A stretch of DNA of 64,000 bases from Pipra filicauda (lineage: Eukaryota > Chordata > Aves > Passeriformes > Pipridae). The notes below the pieces were generated by a model. That model made no database searches. It was not told the origin of the DNA and saw only the letters and a program-made list of their open reading frames with translations. Of the stretch, positions 13,601 through 28,600 are shown one piece after another. The translations under genes were made by a program, and so were the position numbers. The stretch spans positions 8,210,274 to 8,274,273 of the forward strand of contig NW_024104532.1 in assembly GCF_003945595.2 (NCBI RefSeq), in the 5' to 3' direction. Each line of letters starts with the position of its first letter. Positions within the stretch are counted from its first letter, which is position 1.

Positions 13601-16600
13601 TCAGAAACTCAAAGAAGAGTAAATGCTTTGCCCACACATGTACTATGAAGGAACCAAATGGTGGAAATACATGTGCCTTATTAGCTCTGCATTTTCTGGA
13701 AAGGTAAAACTGAAGGCTTGAAATCAAGATGATCCCATATTAATTAGTTTAGAACTACTAGATTTGTTTTTGACTGTGGCAGGCTGTGTTTACACCATTG
13801 TTGGTGGACCAGACTAAAGGCAGAGATGTAGGTGAATAATTTGCTGACCTTCACTACACCAGATCTGTCAGGACACAATTCTGCCTGTTCCCTTACCCAC
13901 CACTGAAGCAGGAAAGCCCTAAAGCAGATAATGTAAAACCTGCCAGAAAAGGACACAGAGAGAAACAGAGGCTGATGTCAGATAGGATTGTTAATTACTG
14001 GTTGTAGATACACATCTTAATGTCCACTCAGTGGAGATGCATGTGTTCTGAACACTCTCCAAAGAGACTAAAAATTTTATGTGTTGTGCCTGTGTTGCAT
14101 AATAATAGACAGTACTAACTTTTCCTGGTAAAGAAAAAAAAAACAGACTTGATATGACAATGAATAAATCATCTAACTGCCTTTTCTAGGTAAAAAGAAA
14201 ACAGTGAAATAAAACTTGACCTTCCTGGTCAGTATTTCTTCAGTCTTGCAAGCTGGTGGCCATTCAGAAAGATGATGTGACCTGATCCCAGCATAGCAAA
14301 CCCAGCCTGGCTCAGCAGTGATTCAGTTCAGACTCAGGCAGTGAATTCTGGTGTGTTCAGCCAAGTGCCTGCAAGGTCTTCCTTTTGTAATGGTGCTGCT
14401 TTATTGGAAAAAATAGAATACATAAATCTCCTTTTAACTGAGAAGGGCAAAAAGAATGATCATTTACCAAAGGTAAAACCTGAGGTTAGTTTAACAAAGC
14501 TGTTAAACTCGGAAATGCATAGAGAACAAATTCCCGTGGAAAAGCCATATCCATGCAAATGTATGCCAAAAGAGATCAGATTAATGCCAGCCAATCCTCT
14601 TAGACTCATATCCCTTCAAAATGCACAGAGGAATTCTTGGATTATTAATTAATACCACTGTTAATTCTTCGTTGGAGCACAGTATTGCACTTAATCAGGC
14701 ACTCAAAAACAAAACAGCTCTTAAGAAGACCTAAAAATAGTTGAGCTGAATATCTATCAATTATGGAACTTTAATTAGAGTGAGCAACCTGCTGTGGGAA
14801 ATGGATTTATAGAAAGTGTGGCTTCTCTTCAGAAAGGTGATCTCTGCAGTGTCTCCTGTGACAGTGGAGGCAGGTCGGTGTGTGTGAGCCTAATCCTTCA
14901 CAGGCTCTCTCGGGGCTCAAGTTCCTCTTGGCCTCTGGAGCTTGGAAGACAAAGCTTTATTCTTCAAGGCCATTCAGGAGCCATGTAGCTGCTGCTGCCC
15001 AGATCTGCATCTTATTGCTTACCCCACACACTTTGATTTTGCTGGTTGGCACTGAACTTGCTCTGTGCCTGCACGTGTGCTGGTTTGCTGGGGGAAGCAG
15101 CACCGTCCTGCACTTCTGTAGCATAAACCAAATTCTAGAAAGAGGTGAACCAAGATTAGTGGCTGCAGCTGTTTATTGTGCCCAATTTAAGTCCAGTAAT
15201 TCTGTCACTAGATCACAAAGCCCTTTTTAAAGGGAGATGAATATTGGATGTTCATTTTACACACACACTTCACTTCCATTTCTTATGTATTTACTAAATC
15301 CAAGTGAGAGATTAACCTGAGTTAATCACATGAAGGAGCACATATGCCTTAACTCTCTGGTCTTCAGTGAGGTGAATTATTTTTGCAAGTATCTTACCTT
15401 ACATTGCAAAATACTTTTTCTTCTTGTTTGCCTTCTAAGCTTTTCTAATTTTTGCGCCCCAAACCATTCTGCCCTTCCCATTCCCTGCTTTCCACTTGAT
15501 ATTTTTGATTGTGCAAGTTCCAGAAATGCGAGTCCCTGGTAATTCTTATTCAGCTTTATCTGTACTATGATTTCTCACCAAACTGCCATGATCACCCTGT
15601 CAGGTCATGGAGAGTTGTAGGTCAGTGAGTGCAAAGGAGGCAGCTTCCTTGCCTGCCACAAGCTGTGCTGTCAGTCAAAGCTCTTGCTAAATTCTAGATC
15701 TGTATTGCTCTTGCTTTTAGTCATCATCTTCCTGCCTGAGCTCATGTGGTGTGGTGCTGAAGGACTGGTGATTCAGACTTTAAACCGAAATCTGGAATGA
15801 TACCTCTAGTGAAAATAGACTTAAAATTGGGTGCAAGCAGGAAGCTCTGGATTTAGGTAGTGTTTTATTGCCTCTCTGACTCCTCACATTTGCACATTTG
15901 TGCCCCAGAAGTAGTGTAGCTCTTTAATGTGTCTAAAATGTTTATTGTTGAGTCAACAGGTGAATGCTTCCAGTAGCAGCATGGAGACATGATTAACTAA
16001 CTCATTGTAAAGACAAGAAAGAATTCCTAAACTTTTGAGTAACCACTGATCTTTATCTGAATCATATATGGGGAGTATACAGTTCTTTTCCATAAAGCTG
16101 ATTAAAGATCAGATATTTGCCACATGATACTCTCCACATGAACTACTGTGAGGTCATTGGCTGTAAGGCATATGGAGCACCTAGAATGTATCTGATAGCT
16201 TTTTCTGAGATCCAGAATTTTTGTTATATTATTCCCTGCCTGGTGGACACTACAGATTAGCTAGAGACTTAGTTTTCTGTTGGGAACAAACCTGAGTTAA
16301 AACCCCATTCTTCATGTCCACGTGCCAGGGGTTGTTGTCACTTTGACAGCATTTTGGTAATGGGGACCCAAGGGTGGTTGTCCCTGGGCTGAGATTCTTC
16401 CTCAGGGCAGTGGAAGATGTGGTTGGTTGTGGTGCACCTTTGTGTGTCTGGAGCAGGAGATCAGCTACTTTGGGAATAACTGCTTTGTTGTGTTGGGTTT
16501 TTTTTCTCCAGAATAGCAAACCTGAAAATCCAACTGGCTAAGCTTGACAGTGAGGCCTGGCCTGGCGTGCTGGACTCCGAGCGGGACCGTCTGATATTGA

Positions 16601-19600
16601 TTAATGAGAAGGAGGAGCTCTTGAAAGAACTGCGGTTTATTAACCCCAGACAATGGACGCGAGGGGAGGTGGAGAGACTGGAGATGGAGAGGAGGCGCCT
16701 GGAAGAAGACCTTCAGGCTGCCAGAGACACTCAGAGCAAAGCTCTGACTGAGAGGTAAGTCAGTGGGCACAGGACAGAGTGTGCCTTGTTGGGCAAGAGG
16801 TACCCGGGGCAAGCGGCAACATCCCCTGGCTGACTGCTCAGAGCAGTGTGCCCTCGAATTCCCAGGACACTCCTCTTAGAAGGCTTCTGAAATCATCTCC
16901 CAGACAACCCACCTGCAAGTCTTACTCCCCCAGCGGGCAAAAGGTTGTTGTTCCTATGATGGATCCTTTATAGGAATGTGAGAAATGCTCAAAATAACCC
17001 AGTGTGGTGGCAGTGCAGTGTAACGTTTCTGTATGCAGCCAGCACCTCACAGCAGCTTCTACACTTGCTGTGCAGTCTGAGGCTTGGTAAATGTCAGCAG
17101 ATGGAATTTTAAATTTTTAAAATTTGTTGTTTGTTCTCAGCATCCTCATATGTGAGTCCTGTAGGATCTGGTATTTGACAGGGCTGTGGGACTTGCACGG
17201 AATATCCTGTGAATCTAAACTAGCTGAAAAAAATGCCAGCTATGCTCCCTAATTTTACTTGTGTTGCAGGGGGAGATCTCATGGGGATGTACAGTGAGGA
17301 TGAATACTGCATTAGGCATTGCCTACAGGTGTTTTACAACCTGGATGTATTAACGTGGGTGGCTACAACAATGTTTCTGGTAGCTGCAGCCTCTTGAATA
17401 TGTATGGAATAGGCACATTGCATTCACTCTGTGGCTCTGTATTTTCATTTCTTCTATATGGTCAGTGTCCAGATGACACCAGTTTTTTATATAGTCTTTT
17501 CATGGTTTTATCATGCTGGAAAAAATATAGACATCTCAGCTGCAAGACTTTACCAGCCTGAAATATCAGTGGTTTGACGAATCTTTTTGGTCTTAAGATG
17601 AACCCTTTCATTTGGGATTTTTAGGAATATGGTGATGTTCTAGTGTGCCAAAGAAATAGCATATTTCTGAGGAAGGATTTTGTGTCCAGAGACCTGTTAA
17701 GTTGGGGTGTAAACATCCAAGTGCTTTGTCTCAAACCAGTTCAGGTGTGAAATAAAGCTGAGATGTTGCTGAAGTCAGTAATTCATGTAGAGCTGTAATG
17801 AGATGGTTAATAACTAAATCATGTAACCCTTAGTCATCCACAGACCTTAGTGAAAGGAAATGAAGGCATTTATACATTTATCAGCACAGTAACTATAGGA
17901 ATGCAATAATGAATAGTGAGTAAAATTTGCTTGACTTTTTTGAGCCCTGATCCTAGAAACATTAACTTTTATGGTGCTAGCTGTAATTATTTTCCCCTGT
18001 TGTGAATGTTTTCAGGATTGAGTTCCACATTGTAAGAGTTTTTGAAGTTGGTAAACGTTTACACCTCTCGACCAAATTCTGTCCTCTGTTATATTGTGTA
18101 TTCTTATTAACTTTTGTAGGATTTCACAGGGAAAAAAAAAAGTGGATATTATCTTTAATCTGCATTTTAAATAGTAAATGCTGCTTTAGCTCATCTTTTT
18201 CTTCTGTCTTCTCTTAGATTGAAGTTGAGTAGCAAAAGAAATCAGCTTGTCCGGGAGCTGGAAGAAACAACACGATTAGTTGCAATGTTGCACACCCAGC
18301 TGAAAAGGTAGGTGACCTTTTCCAGAAGCTGTAGGTGCTTTAACTGCCTTTCTCTGCTAACAATTTCATCTGCCAGCTGAGAGGGCTGCAAGGCCTTTCA
18401 GTAGTGACCTAAGAGCCCTGTGTAGGCAGTGGAAAGAGAAGCCTCGAGGATCATACGTCAGTTTAGATGGATGCTTTTCACTGGACTGAATAACCTGAAT
18501 AACTGCCTCTGCCTGACAGCAGGAGTTTGCACAGTCCCTTCTGCTTCAGACATGTAACATTTAGGTGACCAAGGATAGCTGAGATTTTTTTCACTACCGG
18601 TTGAATTCCTGAAGTATTATATTAATGAAGTATGTTAAAGACAGCTTAACACACATACAGCAAGTGAAGTGGATCTTAGTAATGCAGCTACATGTATGAA
18701 TGTCATGACTGTATTTCTCTAAATTATTTCCAAATGTGCTGTTCTTTAAGTGCAGACAATGTATTGAGATATCCCTGAATCTGTTGTGATCCATAAGGTT
18801 TCTGCAGTCAGAATGTGACCTGGTAGTTCAGGCTGTATTTTTGGAAAAGCACAGGATTACTGTTTCCAGACAAATTGCAGGCAGTAAGGTCAAATCATCA
18901 TTTTGCTAAAACTGTGTTTTTATTGTTCTCATTTTCAAGAAAGTTCGATGGGTTTTTTGTTTGAGGTTTTTCCTATCAGTGTGTACTGAATTTGCTCTGT
19001 TTGTAGCTTCTGCTCCACTTGGATTCTGTTTGATTTTGTGAAGATGACACCGAAAAGACTGGAAAGACTGCACATGTCATAGTGCAAGACTGACATGTAA
19101 ATAAGCCACCCTGGAGAGTAGCAATCTGTGAGGCTTTTATGCAGTGGAAATGCATCCTATTTTCATTTCACCTAGCTGATTAGGGATCTTTTGAGGTGAC
19201 CAAGAAGCATGTGAAACTAATTTCTTCCTAACCATGTGCCCAGTGTTCTTGGCATGCTCCTTCAGAAGAATAAGTGTTTGTTATTAACCCCATAATGCAA
19301 AATGTCTGGCATTCAAAGCTATGCACAAAAGGAAGTCAAGCACAGTTTTTTGATAGGGAAAAGATTAACTAAAACCCCCTCCCTTTTCATAGTGAAATAC
19401 ACTGAAAAGCTGTAAATTTATTAGACCTTGACAGATCTACATATATTGCCAATATGCAAAACCATCTCTCATGTTTCAATTATATTTTACTCAGAAGCTT
19501 TTTTGACCAAATGTGATGCAGTACACATCTGTCATACAAATGCAGAAGACATCTTGTGCCAAAATTATACAAAATACAGCATACTTGCCTTTTCTCTCAT

Positions 19601-22600
19601 AAGGTCATGGACATAATTATACAAATGTAGCTTCCAGCTTTTACCCCATAAATAATAAATAAGGATTTATTAAGGATTAATAAATTAGGCTTATTAACAT
19701 GTCACTGCTTTTCAGTGGGGCAACTTAAACCATTTATACGTATGCAGTGATTTTTCAGTAGCTAATTCCTATCTGGAGTGAGGGTCAGTAATGAGCAGGG
19801 TCTTTAATATCCAGAGCAGGAGTGTTGGTTTAAATGGAATTTTTAGAGATGGTACATGTTGTAGTCACTACTGGAGTATTTGTTGGTCTTCTGAGCAGAA
19901 AACTGTGCTGTGGTGTCTGGGCTTTCTCATCTGAACAGACTTCTGTTTGGCACCTGCTTAAAATTAATTTTGCTGTCAGTTATGTTCTGAACCTAGAACT
20001 CTAGGGATGAATAATGTGCGTGAACTGATTTCACAGCCCAGCCCCAACTCTTTCCCTTGCTCTTTTGGCCCTGTATTCCATGTAGCAGTCTTTCACGTAG
20101 GTAAATCCTGCCAGTTTTCTGGGAGATGCTGGCTGCTGTGATCTCTGAGGGCCAGTTCCAGGCAGCTGTGATATTGTCTTTTGGCTGCAGATCCAAAATT
20201 GAGGCAAATGGAAGAAAAAATTTCCAAATGGTCAGACAGTTCATTGCAATAACTTCATCTTCTTGCATGGGCCTGGCTGGTTTTTGTGCTTTGGAGATTA
20301 ACAGGCACCAAAGATGTTTTCCAGAGGGATGCGGGAGGAGGATGGTGTCACTAATTTTAATTGATTTGAAACTGTTCATTAGAGTTGTTTTGGCTAAACA
20401 AGGACTCTTATGGGTTTGATATGGTGAGCAGAAAAATGTGTATGAATGGCACTGTTTTTATTGAGAAGCGACCCAATGTTCCTGCTGCGTGGACCGTGGT
20501 TCTGGATTGCTGTGGGGACTAATGCATATGGCCTGAGCTAACAAAGCAAAACCTGTGGGCTTGATGACATTCCAGTGTTTTCAGGAGAAATTACAGTGTA
20601 ATGGTTTTCTGACTTGTTTCCCCCAGTCTCTCCACCAGCATGCTTTCCCTCTCCTCGAGCAGCAGCCCTGGGTCTCTTGCATCTAGCAGAGGATCTCTTG
20701 CCACCTCCAGCCAAGATTCATCCACCTCAGCCAGTTTCACTGATCTCTACTATGAGCACCTGGAGCAGTTGGAGCAGTTGGACTCAGAATATCAGAACAA
20801 GCTTGACTTGCTCTTGGAAGGAGCCACTGGGTTTAGACCATCAGGCTGTATCACCACTATTCATGAAAATGAAGTAGCAAAAACTCAAAAAGCAGATACC
20901 ACGAGTCGCGTTCAGGCTCTGAGATCCTTGTCTGGTACTCCAAAATCCATGACATCACTGTCTCCAAGGTCATCTCTCTCTTCTCCGTCTCCACCTTGCT
21001 CTCCACTGGTGATAGACCCACTCCTAACTGGTGATGCCTTTTCAAGCCATATGGATTTTGATGATGCAGAGATAAGTACAAATCTCTCAGAACTTACCCT
21101 AAACACTGGGAGTGGCAACTGTAGACTGGAAGAGCCTAGAGCAGGAGATAAACATCTAGGTCAAGGTATGCACTGCATGCATTTATTTTTAATGTAGTTC
21201 ATAAAGCCCTGAGAAGCAAGTGTTTCAGAAGCTCTCTGTCATCTTGATGTCTTTATGTTGAAAAGTGTTTTCAGCTGTGAGTTCTGTCTTGTTTGGGAGG
21301 AAGGGTTGGTGTTTTAATTTGTACACAAAAAATGCTGCTGATCTGATGAGTCTTTCAAAAGACTGTATTTAGGTGTGTTTTTATTGTACTTACACACACG
21401 TGTACACAACTCACAGGGATTTGATGTGCAAATATAAATGGTTGTGGTGGGATTCCTGGTTTAATTTGGCACTAAACTATTCAGAATGTCATCTAGTGTT
21501 TTGGGTCTGGGAGACACATAATGCCATATTGACACAAACTTTTTGACCAAGCTTTTGAGGAGGGCTGGGAAAGCCATTTAGCTTAATAGTTAAGAAATTA
21601 TAGTAATAATCCTTCCCTTCCACTTTGGAATGCATAAGATCTTGCCCTGGTTCCCAGTAAATCAGTGGCAATGAATTTATTAATTTCAGCTGAGCAGACA
21701 TGTCAAGGCTGTGCTTGAATTCTGATGTTTTGAGGCGGGTGGTCTCTTAGCAACAAAAACGTGTGTAGATTGTGAGTGTGATAAAATAAGACATTTAGAG
21801 ATAGTGGATGTTCTCATATATGCATATGGCTTGTTGGTGGGTGGGGAGGGCTCATCCTTTTTTAGAATAGTGGATGGAAAGCAGGAGACACAGTCAGGGC
21901 ACGGTGCTGAGGCCTGTCTGAAGCCCATTTGGCTGTAGTTGGGTAAAATCCAGTGAGTGAAAGGACTGGATTTGTAGCTGCAGCGAGAAAGAGCTTTAAA
22001 GACAATATAAACTTGCAAGCTATAGTCCTATGAACCAGCAGTGCAGTTTGTTTCTATTTTCATAGGATTATAGAACAGCCTGTGTGAATAAAGGGAACTA
22101 GTACCATGTTATCACTGCCTTCTGCATTAAGGAGGTTGACATTATTTAAAACACAATAAAAGACACGAGTGCAAATCTTCCCCTTTGAGCTACCATTTTC
22201 CTAAAAGCAAGAGGTATTATGCATTTGAGTAGGAAACACTAATTATTCTTATTAGAACTGGGCACTGATTAGTTTTAACCTTTTTAGCTCTTCAAGATTT
22301 GCCAAGGCTGTTAAAGTGAAAGCTCAGGTGTTAAGCAGATTAAGTGATTACTGCTGTTAGCCAGTCAGCAGACAAAATAATCACCATAAGTAGTTTATTT
22401 CAGGGCAATAACGAGATGAGGTTTTACTCCTCAGGCATTTTGGAGGGCGGGGGGTGGCTCAGTGTAACGCTGGAAATGCAGTGGCTGGATCTGGGGTGGT
22501 CAGTCCTGGGCAAAGCACGCTCACGTGTTCTGTAAGCAGAGCTCAGCAGTATATATCTGAGGGATTTGCTTTGTCTTTCTGTTAGAACAGAACCTCTGCT

Positions 22601-25600
22601 GCCTTTGGGACTGAAATAAGGTTTCCTTTCTCACCTGAAGAATAACTGCAATTTAGGAAAACCTGGGATCTGGCAGAGTCCTGCATTCTCTGATTAAATG
22701 GTGTGGATGTGAGGAAAGTGCATGACATGGCTCTTCAAAGCTTTGTCATGGGGTCTCCAGGAGAGCCCAAGGAAGGGAAAATGGCAGGAAGATAAGAGCA
22801 AACTTTAAGTTCTTGATATGAGTGGGGAAAAAAAAGGTGGAAAACCACAGGTAGTGTTATCTGCCTGCTTGGAAATAAGGAAGAGAGTTGAGTCAGTTCT
22901 GAACTCTTCCATAAACTTCCTTATTAGAGTGATACCTCTTCACAGACCTAAGGCTAAAAACTGAAAATCCAAATTTTGTATTAATTAGCTGCATGAAAGA
23001 GCTTAAGACTTGCAGGGCTGAGCTTCCAAGTCCTTTGCAAAAACAGGAAGGAAAAGGATGGCTGCATGATGAATCCTTTTCAGGGAACTGTTCCTCTTAA
23101 TTCAGGTTTACACTTTAACACTCCACTGTACAGAGACTGACTTCATTGCTGAGGTCTATGCACCCTCTGTATTCACCTCCCTTGGCCTCGAGGTGCTCAG
23201 GAGAAGTGGTAAAAAATGAGGCTTTTTGGGTTGAAAGGACTAGATGGCAGTGGTAACTGTGAAGGAGAAAAAGAGGTTAGGTGTGTGGAGGCCAGCCTGT
23301 GATGCCTTTCCCAGTAAGGAAACCTCATGCAAAGGGGTTCCCAGAGCAGCATTTCTGAGAGTGGCGTGTAGAACTCAAACAACCTGATCTAGAAGTTATT
23401 TTCATATTAAAACCATGGACTAGGAGGTGCAAAGCAGCACTGAGGAAAGAAGCACCACAGTTTTGCCCCTGCCCACGCACCTCCAGCACAGCCTGTGATC
23501 CAGAGCACAGCAGGGACCAGGCCCTTGCACAGGGCAGGAGGGAGGATGGATTAAACTGTGAATACCAGTATCAAATGGATCCACTTGTTTTAATTACTGT
23601 GTTGCAGATGCTAACTTCTATTTATGTGGATTGCCCTATGGGGAAAAGGTCTGGACATTTTATTTCTGTGATAGTTCTATGGGAATACCAAGATGAAAAA
23701 TTCCGTTTGATGGTAGTGTCAGAAAATCCATGGATAAACGGGCCTAAATGGCACAGGTGTCTCAATGGATTGGTGTTACCTGTAGCACCCTCTACTGTTG
23801 GCTGTAGAACAAGTCCTAATGGTATTCCATAACCCTGGGTTGAGCTTGCACACTTTTTTCACCAGTTTATTCAAAGCTGGTTTTAATTCTTTGAGTGGCT
23901 TTGCGAGACTGTGAAAAAAACCCCAAACCCCAACAACACCAAAAACCACCCCCAAAACCCAAACTCAAAACCCAAAAGACCAATGAAAACTCAAACTTGT
24001 TTTTTAATAAAGAAAAAACAAGTGATGGAAACCATATATTGGTCTGGGGGCAAGCGCTTTCCTAAGTCTGCAGGAAAGAGGGACCACTGCTGAAAAAGCC
24101 CCTTGGAGAGGAGTGCACTGCACTGCTGCTGTGGGGTCACAGCTGCTCCCGGGGTGACACACGTGGCACCTCCTCACTCTGAGAGCAGGTCTCCCACAGC
24201 CCTGACAGTGAGGGACATCTGGGAGCTGGGTATGGCCCAGCATTCCTTACCCACGTTGGCAGATGGAGTTCTCCAGACTCTTGGCCAAAACTTCTCTGCA
24301 GAAATGTTCAAGAAAAGATGCAGAATTTACAGAAGTTTCCAGGGCAGTTGTGTAGCACAAGGAATTTACATGAGATAACACCTCTGTGCAAAACTCCTTG
24401 CTTCACCTTCCTTGGTTTCTGTTACCCATCTCCTTTTCCCTGCATTCCTGCCCGTGGCTGCTCTTTTAAATCTTAGAATATCTCTCTCCATGTTCAGCTA
24501 ATTAACCTGGTCTTTGTGGACCTGCCTTCTGTCCTGTGTGCACTAACCTTTTGGGTTTAGGGGTAGTCAGGAGGTGGTTTTTTTGCTGTTCCCCCTCCTT
24601 GAAGCTAAACTTGGCATAAGCTCTTCAGGCAGAATATGCCTCTCCCCAAAATCCATACTAGGCTAGAGCTTGGTCAGCAGCTTTTGCCCAGCTGCTGCTC
24701 TCTGGGTGGCTGAACCAGAAGGTCTGCTGTCTGCTTAAGAGTGACTTGTTTTATTGGTTCATATTTGTAAGTTCACTGGAACACACTCAGCACAACCTCT
24801 GTGTAACCTCAACCCATGGGTACGCTGCTGCAGGACCCATGGTTCATTGACATGTGATGAAGCCCTGCTCTCACCTCCACCACACAGGCTGTTCCTCACG
24901 TTTTCCTGAGGCTTTCTGTTCTCCAGGGCAGTCGAGCATGTTCCCAGTGCACTCACTCCATGGTTGCTTCTGAGCTCAGCCCACCCCACCCATGCCCTCT
25001 CTTGTCTTCAGAAATGTGCCTGTTGCTTAACAGTACTTGGGTGGGAGGAAAAAATGCAATTCAAGGGGAGGAGAAGAAAAAAAGCTGCTGCTTATTCAGA
25101 GAGTTCATTTTCATTAACACCCCCTTTTGGTTTTCCTCTGTGCTTTTCTGACAGGTATAAATACAGCTGGAGGGACAGCACTGAAGGTGGCGTGTGTGTC
25201 AGCGGCAGTGTCTGATGAATCTGTTGCTGGAGATAGCGGGGTGTACGAGGCGTCTGTACAAAGGTAGACATCAGATCTCTCTCTAGGATGAAGCCAATGA
25301 CTCAGCTTTGCACAGAGAGTCAGCTGGAATACTGCTGGTTGTGACCTATTTTGTAATTCGGCGGCTGAAGTTCTCAATCTCGGATTTCTTAATACTTCTG
25401 AAAAATCCATGAGCAGGTTGAATTTGATTATCAAAATGGCCCGTGCTTCCCATAATAGCAGAAAGCAAGCTCACAGAGAGCTGTTTGAACAGCTGGTCTG
25501 TTTGTGGAGGTGCTGGTAAGCTGTGACTGCTGCCTTGGTGGGGGTAGCGGAGCCATCTGGCAGGTGTAAAGTTCCCCTCCTCTCAGTCAGCCACTCTGCT

Positions 25601-28600
25601 GTCAGTGACAGCCCTCAGTCAGTGGGAGGGGATTTGGGATGTGTAAGGAAAACAGCAGAGGCACCTTGGAGTGCCTCATGGATGTGTACGTGCTGTGATG
25701 CAGTTCCCAAGTTCTTGGAACCAGAATGTGACTCCTGCAGGACTTGTCCCCCTGAGGACAAAACTTGTCACTGGAGCTGGGAGTCACTGCTCTTGCTGGG
25801 CTTGTGGACCTCCCATACTGCTTGCTCAAGCTGTCTGGGGAGCTTTGAAAAAAGTTCACTGGAAGGCACTGATCTTGTTGGTACCTGGTTTGGCTGCTCT
25901 AACATGGGTTTTCCTCCTGTGTTTATTAGCACTGAGGGTCATTAGTTGCAAGACACAGCTGTAGAAGCAAAAAATTGCTCATCTCATATTCCCCCCATTC
26001 ATTCATTTTTTTCATTAATTCTCTAGATAAATGAGTAATTTTTATGTTTACAGCACAATTCACTTTGACAAGTAAGTGCAATGCTTCTGTAAATCAGAGC
26101 TCATGGTTCTCAACCTAGGCAGTCAGACAGTTGGGTGTCTCAGAGCCCCTGTGTCCCCTCGAGGGGACAGGCAGCTCTGTGGAGAGGGGAGGAGGGATAA
26201 CATGTGGCAATTACAGAAGGCATCCCATGCACACTCACATGTCTGATGTTATTTAGTGTTGTTTGGGTTATCAGTTTACCAACCTTCGTGGTGACTTCGG
26301 TGCCATTTTGATGCCTGTTCTAGATGGTCAGGGTGGGATGTGCTTTCCATGTGTCCTTTGTAGCTGAAAAGCAAGGAAATCCAAGAGAATGCTAGGTAGT
26401 AATATGGAAAATAATTAGAAGAGAAGAATGCTAATCCTGTTTTCATGTGCTACAGCGTAGCCTCTTGAGTCAATTAGACAATGAATGTAGTTTTGGGGAC
26501 TTTCAGTGCATAAAACTTTGGAGGAGGAATACATGGGGAGGAAAATGATGCAGAATAGCTGTTTCCAGCAAGACCAGTCAGTGTACTCTGTCACTTTTAA
26601 TGTTCTTAAGACAGTTTGATTTCTTAAAGAAACAAAGGAATTACTTAAATCTAATAAAACTTGAGAATTTTTGCTGTCATGATTCAGGACAGGATTGCAG
26701 TTGTTAAGTCTTATTTCTCTTGCTGGGCAGTCAGCCGTTTTTACTAAAATCAGTCAAGGGAACCCTTTAAAAATCCCCCACTGCCTTATTTTTGCAGTCT
26801 TTGTGTGGCTTTTTTTTTTTGGCAGTGAAGAGGGAAGACATATGACTTTCTGCTGATAAGCACTGTAATACATACCTCTAAGGCTGATTGCACTTACTTC
26901 TTAAATGAGCTTTCTTTTAGCTGCTAGTTGTACAAAATCCATATCCCTAACCCCTGAATGGCAGGGAAAAGATCTTGTATCACCTAAATGCAAACACTTC
27001 AATAAGAGGCAAATCAAGTCCTTAATTGTCTTTGATTCCTTTCAGACCATGTGTGTCAGAAGTGATGGTGTTTGACAGTGATGACACAGAAGCAGTTGGG
27101 ACAGCTAAAGTGCAAATTGCAATGAGGTAAGCACGGCAGGTTTTTATTGGATTTCCCTTCCAATGGAAAAGAATGATAGCTGGGATTTAAAAGATGGTGC
27201 TTTCTGTGCTGTTTTCTTACCCTGTTTATCCTGTCCTATTTGTATTAACTAACTAATGCCCTCTTGGTAGTGTAATTGAGAAATACACTCGGCTCCAGGA
27301 GGTTCTTAGGACCAGTTACCCTCTTTTGTGTCACTGGAAATCAGCTGGTGTTAGTGTGTTATGAGGGTGCAAAGCAGCAATGGGAGCACTGAGTGCTGGG
27401 CTGGAGAAAGCCTTTTGCTGGCTTGCAGTGTCCTTAAGTGTCCAGCTTGTGGGGGGAAGACTGCTGAGAGTAAATGGCAGTCACAATCACTGACCACACC
27501 TGAATCCCAGTAGTGGGTAAGGCATAGGAGGGCAGGCACAGAGGCACCCTCCTTAAAAGACTTAGCGGAATTTATGTGGAATTTGAGGAAAAATACGTAA
27601 CACAAAACTCATTTGTTGTGGCCAGCCACAGTAAAACAATGATTACCCATAGTACCTTCACTGTTGTACTTGCAAGTATTTTTACTTGTAACTTTCCTCT
27701 ATTACAGTCACTATATAAGGCCTTTCAAAAAATTTTCGTTACAACACAGTAATTTAACCAGACCTCAGGAAAAGCAATGTATGTTGGGTCAAATCTGTAG
27801 TCCATTGTATCTGAATTAAAGTCTGGGTGTTCTGGGCTGTTCTGTATTCTGATGCTCTGGTAGCAAAACTTCATGTAATATGCAACTGGTTTTGTTTCAA
27901 ATTATAGGCAGTCATGGTCCCATTATAGTGTTGTCTTGTTTTTAAATTTTTTATGTCATTTGTGTTAATGAAACAAGTGGAACGCTCATTCATGGAGTGC
28001 AAGGCAGACTCTCTAACAATAATGCTTTTTTGTGTCTTTCCAATTCAGATATGATGACAAAAATAAGCAATTTGCAATACTGGTCATCCAGCTGAGTAAT
28101 GTTCCAGCACTGCTGTTACAACAAGATCAAAAAGTGTAAGTGGGTGATATAAACACATTTGATATATTTGTATTGGATTCCAGCGGGAATAAAACTGACA
28201 CTGGCTTATGGTTTTTCACACTCTTAAATATTTACCCTTTCTGAAATGTTTGTGTACTTTGTTATGCATAGCAACACTTATCAACTAATAGAGCTGTAAA
28301 ATGAAATAAAATGCAGTTTTTTCCTCCAAAGGTCTGTATTCGCTAGGAAAAGACTTGCCTGGAATTAGCACTAGCTGGTGAGGTTTAATTGTAGCAACTG
28401 CATCGAGTGGAGGGGGCGTGCTAATTCTGCTGCAGAACTCTTCCTTGGACACCTGCACAGGTGCAGGTGTGGGAAAATGCAGCTTCTACCAGACTCATTC
28501 TGGACACAAGATTTTTAAATTCAGCTGTGTGCTGACAAAAATTTGATTCACTTTTGCTGTTTCTACCTACAGAAGGGTGTGACAAGTTGCACAGGTGTAA

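Noticed and set aside
14341..14652. 103-codon frame in WWC1 intron 8
   Set aside because: No family recognised, no clear splice context; length is compatible with chance in an intron of this size.
20857..21118. Minus-strand frames opposite WWC1 exon 11
   Set aside because: Shadows produced by the serine-rich codon pattern of the real exon.
25523..25945. 140-codon frame in WWC1 intron 12
   Set aside because: Cysteine-containing but without a recognisable fold; competing frames overlap on both strands.
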